Below are positions 22,750 through 31,069 of a DNA stretch of 64,000 bases, piece after piece. The DNA is from Rhodococcus triatomae (GTDB taxonomy: Bacteria; Actinomycetota; Actinomycetes; Mycobacteriales; Mycobacteriaceae). The position numbers and the translations under genes were made by a program. Location of the stretch: contig NZ_CP048814.1 in assembly GCF_014217785.1 (NCBI RefSeq), positions 1,860,001 to 1,924,000 on the forward strand. The letters run 5' to 3'. Each line of letters opens with the position of its first letter. The stretch's first letter is position 1. Below the pieces are notes generated by a model. The model did no database searches. It saw only the letters and a program-made list of their open reading frames with translations, and was not told where the DNA came from.

Positions 22750-23721
22750 ATGTATGCGATCACCGTTCCCGAGCCCGGCGGACCCGACGCGATGGTGTGG
22801 GCCGAGCAGCCCGAACCGGAGCTGCCCGCCGGACACGTCCTGGTCGACGTCACCGCCACCGCCGTCAACCGCGCCGACCTGCTCCAGCGACAGGGCCTGT
22901 ACCCGCCCCCACCGGGCGCGAGCGACATCCTCGGACTCGAATGCTCCGGCACCATCGCGCGCCTCGGCGACGGAGTCACCGGCTGGTCCGTCGGCGACGA
23001 GGTCTGCGCCCTGCTGGCCGGTGGCGGATACGCCGAGCGGGTCGCCGTTCCGGCCGCGCAGTTGCTCCCCGTTCCCGACGGCCTCGACCTGGCCGTCGCG
23101 GCATCACTGCCGGAGGTCGCCTGCACGGTGTGGTCCAACGTCGTCATGGACGCGCAGTTGAGCCGGGGTGAGGTGTTCCTGGTGCACGGCGGCGCCGGGG
23201 GCATCGGCACCCACGCCGTCCAGGTGGCGAAGGCCCTCGGTGCCCGGGTGGCCGTCACCGCCGGGTCGGAGGCGAAGCTCGCTCGCTGCCGCGAACTGGG
23301 CGCCGACATCACGATCAACTATCGGGAGACCGACTTCGTCACCGTGCTCCGCGAAGCCACGGACGGTCACGGCGCCGACGTCGTCCTGGACAACATGGGC
23401 GCGTCCTATCTGCCGCGCAACGTCGACGTCCTCGCCACGGACGGGCGCCTCGCGGTGATCGGGATGCAGGGCGGCCGCAAGGGCGAACTCGACCTGGGCG
23501 CACTTCTCGCCAAACGGGCCCGCGTCTTCGCCGCCGGACTGCGCGGGCGCCCGGTCACCGGACGGCACAGCAAGGCCGAGATCGTCGGAGAGGTCCGCGC
23601 GAAGCTGTGGCCTCTGATCGCCGACGCCACGGTGCAGCCGGTGGTGCACGCCGAACTTCCGATCACCGAGGCCCCCGGGGACACGAACTGCTCGACTCGC
23701 CCGAGGCCGTGGGAAAGGTGA
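22750..23721 (+). CDS. NAD(P)H-quinone oxidoreductase, C-terminus frameshifted
   Basis: 323 aa as read. It is a zinc-free medium-chain reductase: MYAITVPEPGGPDAMVW, NRADLLQRQGLYPPPPGASDILGLECSG, nucleotide-binding VHGGAGGIGTHAVQVAKALGA, and NMGASYLPRNVDVLATDGRLAVIGMQGG. It resembles Rv3777. The last ~13 codons (GDTNCSTRPRPWER) are atypical. Adding one base in the C5G4 run at 23672-23680 gives RGHELLDSPEAVGKVILRVR and a stop at 23736-23738, the family's normal ending. So the final part is either truncated by mutation or mis-sequenced. It is divergent from the MarR gene. Confidence 0.85.
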   Translation: MYAITVPEPGGPDAMVWAEQPEPELPAGHVLVDVTATAVNRADLLQRQGLYPPPPGASDILGLECSGTIARLGDGVTGWSVGDEVCALLAGGGYAERVAVPAAQLLPVPDGLDLAVAASLPEVACTVWSNVVMDAQLSRGEVFLVHGGAGGIGTHAVQVAKALGARVAVTAGSEAKLARCRELGADITINYRETDFVTVLREATDGHGADVVLDNMGASYLPRNVDVLATDGRLAVIGMQGGRKGELDLGALLAKRARVFAAGLRGRPVTGRHSKAEIVGEVRAKLWPLIADATVQPVVHAELPITEAPGDTNCSTRPRPWER

Positions 23722-23745
23722 TCCTGCGGGTGCGGTGACCCGGCG

Positions 23746-24948
23746 TCAGCCGAGGGCGGTGAGTTCCTTCACCAGCTGGTCGATCTCGAACCGCGTGGTG
23801 TACGGGGCGAGCCCGATGGTGACGGCACCGCCCTCGTCGTTGACGCCCAGCGCGTCCAGTAGCCGAGAGCCGCCGTGTCCGCCGCTGATGGTCGCGATCC
23901 GGCGATCCGCCAGATGCGAGGCCACCTTGTCCGCCGGAATGCCCTCCACGGTGAAGCTGAGGGTCGGCACCCGGCTCGGGGACTTGCCGATGATCATCAC
24001 CTGCGGCAACCGCCGCAGGGAGTTCATCAGGTGGTCGAACAGGCCGTCCTGATAGTGCATGAGCGAGCTGATCGAGGTCTCGAGCTTCTGCCGCCTGCTG
24101 CCGACGGCCGCGTCGTCGAGCCCGGCGAGGAAGTCGACGGACGTGGTGAGCCCGGCCAGCAGGGCGAACTGGTGCCCGCCGACCTCGAGCCGCTCGGGCC
24201 CGCGGGCGAACGGATTGAGCGACAGTGCCGGAATGCGGTCCAGCAGCCCCGGATCCCGGAACACCAGCGCCCCGACCTGTGGGCCACCCCATGCGGGCGC
24301 GCTGACCGCGACGACGTCGGCGCCGAGTTCCTCGATGTCGATGTGCGCGTAGGGCGCGGCCCCGATCGCGTCCACCACGACGACGGCACCCACCTCGTGG
24401 GCCCGGTCCGCCGCCGCCCGCACGTCCGGCGCGGAGCCGACGATCGGGGACGCGGCGGTGAGCGCGACCAGCCGTGTCGTCGTGCCGATGAGGTCCTCGA
24501 ACTGCCACGCCGGAAGCTCGCACGTCTCGATCTCGACCTCGGCCCACTTGACCTGGGCGCCGTACCGGTTCGCCACCCGCAGCCACGGGGCGACGTTGGC
24601 TTCCTCGTCCAGCCGGGACAGCACGATCCGGGTACCGAGACCCAGCCGCGTGCTCAGCGACTCCGCGAGCCAGGCCAGCAGGATGGCCCGATCGGCACCG
24701 AGGACCACTCCGGCCGGGTCACCTCCGACCAGGTCGGCCACCGCGGCCCGGGCGGATTCCAGAACCGCGGCGCTACGCCGGCTGGACACGTGACGGCCGG
24801 ACGCGGACGAGGCCGACGCCCGGAACGCCGTCGACACCGTCCGGGAGACGGCGTCCGGAATCTGCATGCCGGCCTGCGGATCGAAATGGATCCACCCGTC
24901 GCCGAGTGAGGGGATCAAACCCCGTACACGGGCAACGTCGTAAACCAT
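23746..24948 (-). CDS. cysteine-desulfurase-like class V protein without the PLP lysine
   Basis: 400 aa, resembling Rv3778c. It has the class V fold: DGWIHFDPQAGMQIP, VVLGADRAILLAWLAESLS, SRLDEEANVAPWL, VVVDAIGAAPYAHIDIEELGADVV and EVGGHQFALLAGL. In active desulfurases a Ser-x-(x)-His-Lys motif follows the strand after DVV. Here residues 214-223 read AVSAPAWGGP, with no lysine, so PLP aldimine formation by that residue is impossible. ATG 24948. It probably acts as a non-catalytic or altered relative. Gene order (oxidoreductase, this gene, bpa) matches Rv3777-Rv3780. Confidence 0.8.
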   Translation of the reverse strand: MVYDVARVRGLIPSLGDGWIHFDPQAGMQIPDAVSRTVSTAFRASASSASGRHVSSRRSAAVLESARAAVADLVGGDPAGVVLGADRAILLAWLAESLSTRLGLGTRIVLSRLDEEANVAPWLRVANRYGAQVKWAEVEIETCELPAWQFEDLIGTTTRLVALTAASPIVGSAPDVRAAADRAHEVGAVVVVDAIGAAPYAHIDIEELGADVVAVSAPAWGGPQVGALVFRDPGLLDRIPALSLNPFARGPERLEVGGHQFALLAGLTTSVDFLAGLDDAAVGSRRQKLETSISSLMHYQDGLFDHLMNSLRRLPQVMIIGKSPSRVPTLSFTVEGIPADKVASHLADRRIATISGGHGGSRLLDALGVNDEGGAVTIGLAPYTTRFEIDQLVKELTALG

Positions 24949-25081
24949 GCCCGACACTCTAGGACGCTTCGTCAACCGGAGGTAAGGCAGAGTGCGCCCA
25001 GCGGTGAGGAAACGCACCGCTGCGACGCCCGGTCGGGGCTCCCGACTCCCACCCGGTGCCCGAAACCGTCAAGATGGAGGC

Positions 25082-25672
25082 ATGACGAACGCGGAGAATG
25101 AACATGTCCTCGTGATCGGACCCGACGGTCGCCCGGTGGCGGTTCCGGCGAACGGTGCCGCGACGCCGCCCCCGTCCGGCACGGAGTCGCCCGACGCCGC
25201 GGACGCCCCGGACGACGCCGACTCCGTCGCCGACATGGTCGAGCAGCCGGCGAAGGTCATGCGCATCGGCACCATGATCAAACAGCTCCTCGACGAGGTG
25301 AAGGCCGCGCCCCTCGACGACGCCAGCCGAGCCCGCCTCAAGGAGATCCACCGCACGTCCGTCAAGGAACTCGAACAGGGCCTGGCGCCGGAGCTGCGTG
25401 AGGAACTCGAGCGGCTCGCGCTGCCCTTCACCGACGACTCGATTCCGTCCGACGCCGAACTGCGCATCGCCCAGGCCCAGCTCGTCGGCTGGCTCGAGGG
25501 CCTGTTCCACGGCATCCAGACCGCGCTGTTCGCGCAGCAGATGGCCGCCCGGGCACAGCTCGAACAAATGCGTCAGGGGGCACTGCCCCCGGGGCTGAGC
25601 ATCGGCAATCCACCCGGATCACCCAATTCGGACCGCCCGCAGGGGCCCACCGGAACCGGACAGTATCTCTAG
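25082..25672 (+). CDS. bpa: bacterial proteasome activator
   Basis: 196 aa. An Ala/Pro/Asp-rich disordered N-terminus (~1-55) is followed by a helical core (MVEQPAKVMRIGTMIKQLLDEVKAAPLDDASRARLKEIH...; IAQAQLVGWLEGLFHGIQTALFAQQMAARAQLEQMRQG). The chain ends in GQYL, the C-terminal motif by which Bpa/PafE docks into the 20S proteasome alpha ring and opens the gate without ATP. ATG 25082. It lies just upstream of the galactan exporter genes, as Rv3780 does. Confidence 0.93.
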   Translation: MTNAENEHVLVIGPDGRPVAVPANGAATPPPSGTESPDAADAPDDADSVADMVEQPAKVMRIGTMIKQLLDEVKAAPLDDASRARLKEIHRTSVKELEQGLAPELREELERLALPFTDDSIPSDAELRIAQAQLVGWLEGLFHGIQTALFAQQMAARAQLEQMRQGALPPGLSIGNPPGSPNSDRPQGPTGTGQYL

Positions 25673-25735
25673 CGGAGGACCGCTGACAGCCTGGGGAAAC
25701 GGCGCCGGTTCCCGATCGCGGTAGGCTCGGTCTCC

Positions 25736-26608
25736 GTGTCAGCATCCGCTATCGATTCCGGGACCGTCGACGAGGCGCCGCACGGGTCCGGCTCGCAGAC
25801 GTTCCGCCGCGCCTTCCGGGATCTGAAGGACGGGTTCGGTCAGCGCGAGCTGTGGTTGAGTCTCGGCTGGCAGGACATCAAGCAGAAGTACCGGCGCTCG
25901 GTGATCGGTCCGTTCTGGATCACGATCGCCACCGGCGTGCAGGCGTCCGCGATCGGCCTGCTCTACTCGGCGCTCCTCGACATCCCGCTGCGGGAGTTCC
26001 TGCCGTACGTGACGGTGGGCCTGATCGTGTGGAACGTGATCAACGCGAGCATCACGGAGGGTTCGGAAGTCTTCATCTCCAACGAGGGCCTCATCAAGCA
26101 GTTGCCGTCGGCGCTGAGCGTGCACGTGTACCGCCTGGTGTGGCGGCAGGCGCTGCTGTTCGCGCACAACCTCATCATCTACCTGATCCTGCTGGTCGCG
26201 CTCGGGGTGTGGGCGAACCTCAGCTGGGCGTCACTGATGGCGATCCCGGCGCTGGCGCTGCTCGGCCTCAACGCCGTGTGGGTGGCGATCGTGTTCGGTA
26301 TCTTCGCCACCCGCTACCGGGACATCGGGCCGATCCTCAGCTCGCTGACCCTGTTGCTGTTCGTGCTCACGCCCATCATGTGGACGACACAGAGCCTCGA
26401 GGCGCAGGGCGGTCAGGTCGCCGAACGCGCGAAGATCGCCGAGATCAACCCGCTGTTCCACTACCTCGACATCGTCCGCGCCCCGATGATCGGTCAGCCG
26501 CAGGAGGCATACCACTGGTACATCGTGCTCGCGATCACCGTCGTGGGCTGGACCGTCGCACTGCTCGGGATGCGCAAGTACCGGGCCCGCGTGCCCTACT
26601 GGGTGTAA
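25736..26608 (+). CDS. wzm: ABC-2 permease of the galactan exporter
   Basis: 290 aa with six membrane helices after a ~35-residue cytoplasmic start. Typical ABC-2 polysaccharide exporter features are ELWLSLGWQDIKQKYRRSVIGPFWITI, PYVTVGLIVWNVINASITEGSEVFISNEGLIKQLP, FGIFATRYRDIGPILSSLTLLLFVLTPIMW and NPLFHYLDIVRAPMIG. It works with Wzt to flip lipid-linked galactan precursor across the plasma membrane for arabinosylation. GTG start. It is followed after 12 bp by wzt; the operon is wzm-wzt-glfT1. Confidence 0.93.
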   Translation: MSASAIDSGTVDEAPHGSGSQTFRRAFRDLKDGFGQRELWLSLGWQDIKQKYRRSVIGPFWITIATGVQASAIGLLYSALLDIPLREFLPYVTVGLIVWNVINASITEGSEVFISNEGLIKQLPSALSVHVYRLVWRQALLFAHNLIIYLILLVALGVWANLSWASLMAIPALALLGLNAVWVAIVFGIFATRYRDIGPILSSLTLLLFVLTPIMWTTQSLEAQGGQVAERAKIAEINPLFHYLDIVRAPMIGQPQEAYHWYIVLAITVVGWTVALLGMRKYRARVPYWV

Positions 26609-26620
26609 GGGAAGAAGAAC

Positions 26621-27430
26621 ATGACCGTCAGTATCGAGACGCGCGGAGCGTGCGTCGACTTCCCCATCTTCGACGCGAAGTCCCGCTCGCTGAAGAAGGC
26701 GTTCCTCGGCAAGGCCGGAGGCACGATCGGGCGCAACAGCTCCGACGTCGTCGTCGTCGAGGCGCTGCGCGACATCACCCTGTCCCTGAAGGAGGGCGAC
26801 CGGATCGGCCTCGTCGGGCACAACGGCGCCGGGAAGTCGACGCTGCTGCGCCTGCTCTCCGGCATCTACGAGCCCACCCGCGGCAGCGCCCGGATCCGGG
26901 GCCGCGTCGCGCCGGTGTTCGACCTCGGCGTCGGGATGGACCCGGAGATCTCCGGCTACGAGAACATCATCATCCGCGGCCTGTTCCTCGGACAGACCCG
27001 CAAGCAGATGCTCGCGAAGATGGACGAGATCGCCGAGTTCACCGAGCTCGGCGAGTACCTCGCGATGCCGCTGCGCACCTACTCGACCGGTATGCGCGTG
27101 CGCGTCGCGATGGGTGTCGTCACCAGCATCGACCCGGAGATCCTGCTCCTCGACGAGGGCATCGGAGCCGTGGACGCGGAGTTCATGAAGAAGGCCCGGG
27201 TGCGGCTCGAGGCTCTCGTGAAGCGCTCCGGCATCCTCGTGTTCGCCAGCCACTCCAACGAGTTCCTCGCGCAGCTGTGCGACACCGCGATGTGGGTGGA
27301 CCACGGGCAGATCCGTCAACACGGTGAGATCGAGGAGGTCGTGCGCGCGTACGAGGGCGACGAGGCGGGCGACCACGTCCACCACGTCATCGCCGAACTG
27401 AAACGCGAACAGGAGCGGGACGCCACGTGA
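26621..27430 (+). CDS. wzt: ABC ATPase of the galactan exporter
   Basis: 269 aa. The ATPase has Walker A GLVGHNGAGKSTLLRL (~residue 66), signature YSTGMRVRVAMGV (~153), Walker B EILLLDEGIGAVD and the H-loop FASHSNEF. The N-terminal ~45 residues (VDFPIFDAKSRSLKKAFLGKAGG) are typical of Wzt/RfbE exporters. There is no long C-terminal carbohydrate-binding domain, as in Rv3781. It powers Wzm. Its stop overlaps the glfT1 start by 4 bp, so the three proteins are made together. Confidence 0.94.
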   Translation: MTVSIETRGACVDFPIFDAKSRSLKKAFLGKAGGTIGRNSSDVVVVEALRDITLSLKEGDRIGLVGHNGAGKSTLLRLLSGIYEPTRGSARIRGRVAPVFDLGVGMDPEISGYENIIIRGLFLGQTRKQMLAKMDEIAEFTELGEYLAMPLRTYSTGMRVRVAMGVVTSIDPEILLLDEGIGAVDAEFMKKARVRLEALVKRSGILVFASHSNEFLAQLCDTAMWVDHGQIRQHGEIEEVVRAYEGDEAGDHVHHVIAELKREQERDAT

Positions 27431-28347
27431 GCGAACGGATCGGGGCCGGCGAACGCATCGTCGGAGTGGTCGTCACCCACAAACGGCGCGAACTGCTCGC
27501 CCAGTCCCTGAAAGTGCTGGCCTCGCAGACCCGGCCGCTCGACCACCTCGTCGTCGTCGACAACGCGAACGAGGACGAGGTACGCGCCCTCGTCGAGTCG
27601 GCACCGATCCCGACGTCCTATCTGGGTTCGCAGCACAATCTCGGCGGTGCCGGGGGCTTCGCGCTCGGCATGCTCTACGCCCTGTCCCTCGGCGCGGACC
27701 GCGTCTGGCTCGCCGACGACGACGGCCGCCCCGAAGGCCCCGACGTTCTCGCCACCCTGCTGGCCTGCGCGCTACGCCACGACCTCGCCGAGGTGTCGCC
27801 CGTGGTGTGCGACATCGACGAGCCGGACCGGCTCGCGTTCCCCCTACGCCGCGGAGTGCAGTGGCGGCGACTGCGGTCGGAACTGTTCGCCGGCGGCAGC
27901 GAGGACTCGGATCTGCTGCCCGGTATCGCATCACTGTTCAACGGGGCCCTGTTCACCGCGTCCGCGATCGATGCCGTCGGCGTCCCGGATCTGCGGCTGT
28001 TCGTGCGCGGTGACGAGGTGGAAGTGCACCGGCGGCTGGTGCGTTCGGGGCTACGGTTCGGCACCTGCCTGACGACGGCGTACCTGCATCCGAACGGCGC
28101 CGACGAGTTCAAGCCGATCCTGGGCGGGCGCATGCACACCCAGTACCCGGACAACGACACCAAGCGCTTCTTCACCTACCGCAACCGCGGCTACCTCCTG
28201 TCCCAGCCCGGCCTGCGCCGGTTGCTCCCGCAGGAGTGGGTGCGATTCGGCTGGTACTTCCTGATCACCCGCCGCGACCCGAAGGGCCTGTTCGAGTGGG
28301 CCCGGCTGCGCAAGCTCGGCCGGCAGGAGCGGTTCGAGCGCGACTGA
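27427..28347 (+). CDS. glfT1: galactofuranosyltransferase GlfT1
   Basis: 306 aa, GT2 family. VVVTHKRRELLAQSLKVLASQTRPLDHLVVVDNAN is the nucleotide-sugar binding start. LGSQHNLGGAGGFALGM and the metal-binding WLADDDGRPEG follow, and the acceptor side has VRGDEVEVHRRLVRSG and YLHPNGADEF. GlfT1 adds the first galactofuranose residues to the decaprenyl-PP-GlcNAc-Rha linker. GTG overlaps the wzt stop. Placing it with the exporter differs slightly in order from M. tuberculosis (Rv3781-Rv3782-Rv3783) but preserves the group. Confidence 0.92.
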   Translation: MSERIGAGERIVGVVVTHKRRELLAQSLKVLASQTRPLDHLVVVDNANEDEVRALVESAPIPTSYLGSQHNLGGAGGFALGMLYALSLGADRVWLADDDGRPEGPDVLATLLACALRHDLAEVSPVVCDIDEPDRLAFPLRRGVQWRRLRSELFAGGSEDSDLLPGIASLFNGALFTASAIDAVGVPDLRLFVRGDEVEVHRRLVRSGLRFGTCLTTAYLHPNGADEFKPILGGRMHTQYPDNDTKRFFTYRNRGYLLSQPGLRRLLPQEWVRFGWYFLITRRDPKGLFEWARLRKLGRQERFERD

Positions 28348-28362
28348 AAGCCCTTCCGACCT

Positions 28363-28413
28363 GGCACGATGTCACATCGGTTCGATCTGACCGAAACGGT
28401 GTGACATCGCGCC
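28363..28413. repeat. dispersed 51-bp hairpin, copy 2
   Basis: 43 of 51 bases match the copy at 21964-22014, including the central GGTTCGATCTGAC. The outer stem GGCACGATGTCACA/TGTGACATCGCGCC pairs with one G:C-T-type mismatch. It lies between convergent glfT1 and the MocR gene. No T-run follows on either strand. Confidence 0.75.
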
Positions 28414-28445
28414 GGAGGGAGGGGGACACCCAGGGAGCGCGGCGG

Positions 28446-29849
28446 TCAGCGGAGGAGGTCCGCGAGGATCCGGGCAGCGTCGGCGTACCGGGTCTCCTGG
28501 GTGGCGGCGAAGCTGAGCCGTACGAACTGGCCGTACGGCTCCGTCGGGAACCATTCCGCGCCCGGGGAGATCGCCAGGCCCGCCGCGAGTGCCGCCTCGG
28601 CGACCTGATCGGCGTGGTGCGGCCGCGGCAGCCGCGCCCACAGACTCAGCCCGCCGCGAGGAACCCGATCGACGCGCAATTCCGGGACGGCGCGGGTCAA
28701 TTCGGCCAGCAGCGTGTCCCGGCGTGTACGCAACGCCCGGCGCAGTGCGCCGCGATGCCGGTTCCATCCGGGGTGAGCGAGGACGTCGATCGCGACCTGT
28801 TGGGTGAATGCGGGGACGAACAGTTCACTGACCCAGCGGCTGGCACGGATCCGCCGCAGCGCCGGACCCCGCGCGACCAACCCGGCGACCCGGATCGACG
28901 GGGACATGCTCTTCGTCAGCGACCGGACGTACACGACGTGACCGTCGTCGTCGGCCGCCGCGAGCGGCGCGGGAGCCTCGGCGTCGTAGTACAGGTCTCG
29001 CGCCCAGTCGTCCTCGACGAGGAACGCCTTGCGGTCCGCGAGCACCTCGCCGACCCGGGCCCGGACCTGCGGGGCCCAGACGTCGCCGGTCGGGTTCGCA
29101 TAGGTCGGTTGCGCGTAGAACACGCGGGAGCCGTGGGCCGCGAGCGCGGCATCCAGATCCTCGGGGTCGATGCCGTCCGCCGTCCTGGCGAGCGGCACGA
29201 TGCGCAGCCCGTGGGCCCGGGCGGCCGCCATCGCACCCCAGTACGTCGGAGACTCCATCACGACGGTCTCGCCGGGAGACGCCAGCGCCCGGAAGGCGGC
29301 GGACAGCGCGGCCTGTCCCCCGGACGTGACGATCACGTCCGATTCGTCGACGCCTGCTCCGCCCGCACGGTGACCGTCCAACTCCCGCGCGAACCATGCC
29401 CGCAGTTGTGGGAGACCGGAATTCGGCGCGGCACGCATGAGGACGTCGGGGTCGCGGGCCACCTTCTGGACGGCCGAGCGCAGGAGCGGCCCCGGCAGCA
29501 GCGACGGCGACGGGTACCCGGCGTGCAGGCCGATCACGTCCGGGGCAAAGGTCCGCACCCCGGAGCCCTCGGTGTCGAACACCTCCGACGGCCCCAGCGC
29601 CGTCGTCTGCCACGAGACGTCCGCCGGCCGTGCCTGCCGCGCGGCCGCCACGAAGGTGCCTACCCCCGGACGGGTCTCGACCAGGCCGTCGGCCACGAGA
29701 AGCTGCAGTGCCTGCTGGACGGTGACGGGGCCGACGTGGTGCTCGGTGGCGAGGGAGCGCGTCGACGGCAGCCTCGTCCCCGCCGGTCGAGTACGCACCC
29801 AGCCCCGGAGACCGGCGGCCACCCGAGCGGCACTGCTACCATCATTCAT
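28446..29849 (-). CDS. MocR-type regulator (GntR HTH plus aminotransferase domain)
   Basis: 467 aa. Residues ~10-70 form a GntR winged helix (GTRLPSTRSLATEHHVGPVTVQQALQLL). Residues ~100-467 form a class I aminotransferase-like domain with SGGQAALSAAFRALA, QPTYANPTGDVWAP, VEDDWARDLYYD and the PLP lysine in RSLTKSMSPSIRVAGL. Such regulators sense PLP or amino-acid-derived ligands. The start ATG (29847-29849) overlaps, in CATG, an ATG of the divergent EamA gene. A 14-bp palindrome lies inside the EamA leader. The likely target is the EamA transporter. Confidence 0.9.
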   Translation of the reverse strand: MNDGSSAARVAAGLRGWVRTRPAGTRLPSTRSLATEHHVGPVTVQQALQLLVADGLVETRPGVGTFVAAARQARPADVSWQTTALGPSEVFDTEGSGVRTFAPDVIGLHAGYPSPSLLPGPLLRSAVQKVARDPDVLMRAAPNSGLPQLRAWFARELDGHRAGGAGVDESDVIVTSGGQAALSAAFRALASPGETVVMESPTYWGAMAAARAHGLRIVPLARTADGIDPEDLDAALAAHGSRVFYAQPTYANPTGDVWAPQVRARVGEVLADRKAFLVEDDWARDLYYDAEAPAPLAAADDDGHVVYVRSLTKSMSPSIRVAGLVARGPALRRIRASRWVSELFVPAFTQQVAIDVLAHPGWNRHRGALRRALRTRRDTLLAELTRAVPELRVDRVPRGGLSLWARLPRPHHADQVAEAALAAGLAISPGAEWFPTEPYGQFVRLSFAATQETRYADAARILADLLR

Positions 29850-29858
29850 GAGAGATCA

Positions 29859-29872
29859 TGATAGCGCTATCA
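29859..29872. promoter_or_regulatory. perfect 14-bp palindrome, likely MocR operator
   Basis: TGATAGCGCTATCA, a perfect palindrome 10 bp from the MocR start codon. It falls inside the longest possible EamA reading frame, which argues that EamA translation begins further downstream. Confidence 0.55.
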
Positions 29873-29877
29873 GTACG

Positions 29878-30846
29878 GTGCGAGTTCCGCTATCGGCCGC
29901 CGGGGTGGCCTGGGGATTCCTCGGGGTCCTCGCGTTCTCGTTCACGGTGCCGCTGACCCGTATCGCGGTCGAGGGGATGAACCCGTACTTCGTCGGGACC
30001 GCCCGCGCCGTGGTCGCGGGCGTCTGCGCGGGCGCGCTGCTGCTCGCGGTCCGCGCTCCGCTCCCCTGCGGTCGGCAATGGACCGGTCTCGCCGTCGTCG
30101 CACTGGGCGTCGTCGCCGGGTTTCCGCTGCTCACGTCGGTGGCCCTGGAATCGGTGTCCGCGAGCCACGCCGCCGTGGTCATCGGCCTGCTGCCCGCCGC
30201 AACCGCAGTGGTCGCCGTCGTCAGAGGTCCGGAACGGCCGTCCCGCATCTTCTGGGTCGCATCGGCCGCGGGCGCGGTTGCCGTGGCCGTGTTCGTCTCG
30301 CTCGGGACCGGCGGGCTGGGCAGCGTCGGTGTGGCCGACCTGCTGTTGGCCGGCGCCGTGATCGCGGCCGCCTTCGGCTATGCCGAGGGCGCCGCCCTGT
30401 CCAGGCAGCTCGGCTCCTGGCAGACGATCTGCTGGGCGCTGGTGCTCGCGCTACCGGCGATGAGCGTGCTCACCGCGCTGCTGCCCTGGCCGGGGCCGGA
30501 TGCGGGCGGCGCGCAGTGGGCGAGTTTCGCGTATCTGGCTCTGGTGAGCATGTTCCTCGGATTCTTCGCCTGGTACCGGAGCCTGGCCATCGGCCCGGTC
30601 GCGAACGTCAGCCAGATCCAGCTCGTGCAGCCCGTGCTCACGATCACCTGGGCATCGACGCTGTTGCACGAACCTCTCACGCCCGGTGTGCTCCTCGGTG
30701 CCGCCGCCGTCGTCGCCTGCGCCGCACTGGCCGTCACCGCACGAGTGCGTTCGGCAACTCCGTCCGTCGGCGCTCCGCTCATGCGCGCACGATCACGACC
30801 CCGACAATCACTACAGCCATCACGGGAAGCGTTACCCAAGCGATGA
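29878..30846 (+). CDS. EamA/DMT-family transporter
   Basis: 322 aa from GTG 29878 (an ATG at 29848 would overlap the MocR start codon and include the operator). Ten membrane helices in two EamA repeats: AAGVAWGFLGVLAFSFTVPLTRIAV... and ADLLLAGAVIAAAFGYAEGAALSRQLG. Further conserved parts are LGFFAWYRSLAIGPVANVSQIQLVQPVLTITWA and the final LGAAAVVACAALAVTARVR. The last ~25 residues (SVGAPLMRARSRPRQSL...) are unlike the family and lie opposite the small membrane gene of the type VII operon, as if the original 3' end was replaced. Probably exports an amino acid or metabolite under MocR control. Confidence 0.82.
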   Translation: MRVPLSAAGVAWGFLGVLAFSFTVPLTRIAVEGMNPYFVGTARAVVAGVCAGALLLAVRAPLPCGRQWTGLAVVALGVVAGFPLLTSVALESVSASHAAVVIGLLPAATAVVAVVRGPERPSRIFWVASAAGAVAVAVFVSLGTGGLGSVGVADLLLAGAVIAAAFGYAEGAALSRQLGSWQTICWALVLALPAMSVLTALLPWPGPDAGGAQWASFAYLALVSMFLGFFAWYRSLAIGPVANVSQIQLVQPVLTITWASTLLHEPLTPGVLLGAAAVVACAALAVTARVRSATPSVGAPLMRARSRPRQSLQPSREALPKR

Positions 30847-31069
30847 GCATCCCCCTTCCAATTTGGCCTGCACGCCCACGGAGGAACACCAGGACGAATG
30901 CCACCACGAGGTCGAGGAGCACCACGAACAGAAAGAAGTATGAGATTCCGCCAAGCATGAGCAACAGGGCGGGAGAAAGTGCAATTGGAACATTGAGAAG
31001 CGCAGCGACGAAACTGGCTGGACCGAATCTACGCTCCAGATCACTCTCGCCAGAAGTGGTCGTCACCAT
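30779..31069 (-). CDS. small three-helix membrane protein, candidate immunity protein
   Basis: 96 aa. A short polar start (VTTTSGESDLERRFGPAS) is followed by three hydrophobic helices (about residues 20-40, 42-63 and 74-94). No family is recognised. ATG 31069 overlaps the stop of the preceding small membrane gene by 7 nt, so it is translated with it. It is the last gene of the type VII-associated operon. Base composition is lower in GC than the flanking wall genes. Its 3' end overlaps the convergent EamA gene by 68 bp. Confidence 0.65.
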   Translation of the reverse strand: MVTTTSGESDLERRFGPASFVAALLNVPIALSPALLLMLGGISYFFLFVVLLDLVVAFVLVFLRGRAGQIGRGMLIAWVTLPVMAVVIVGVVIVRA

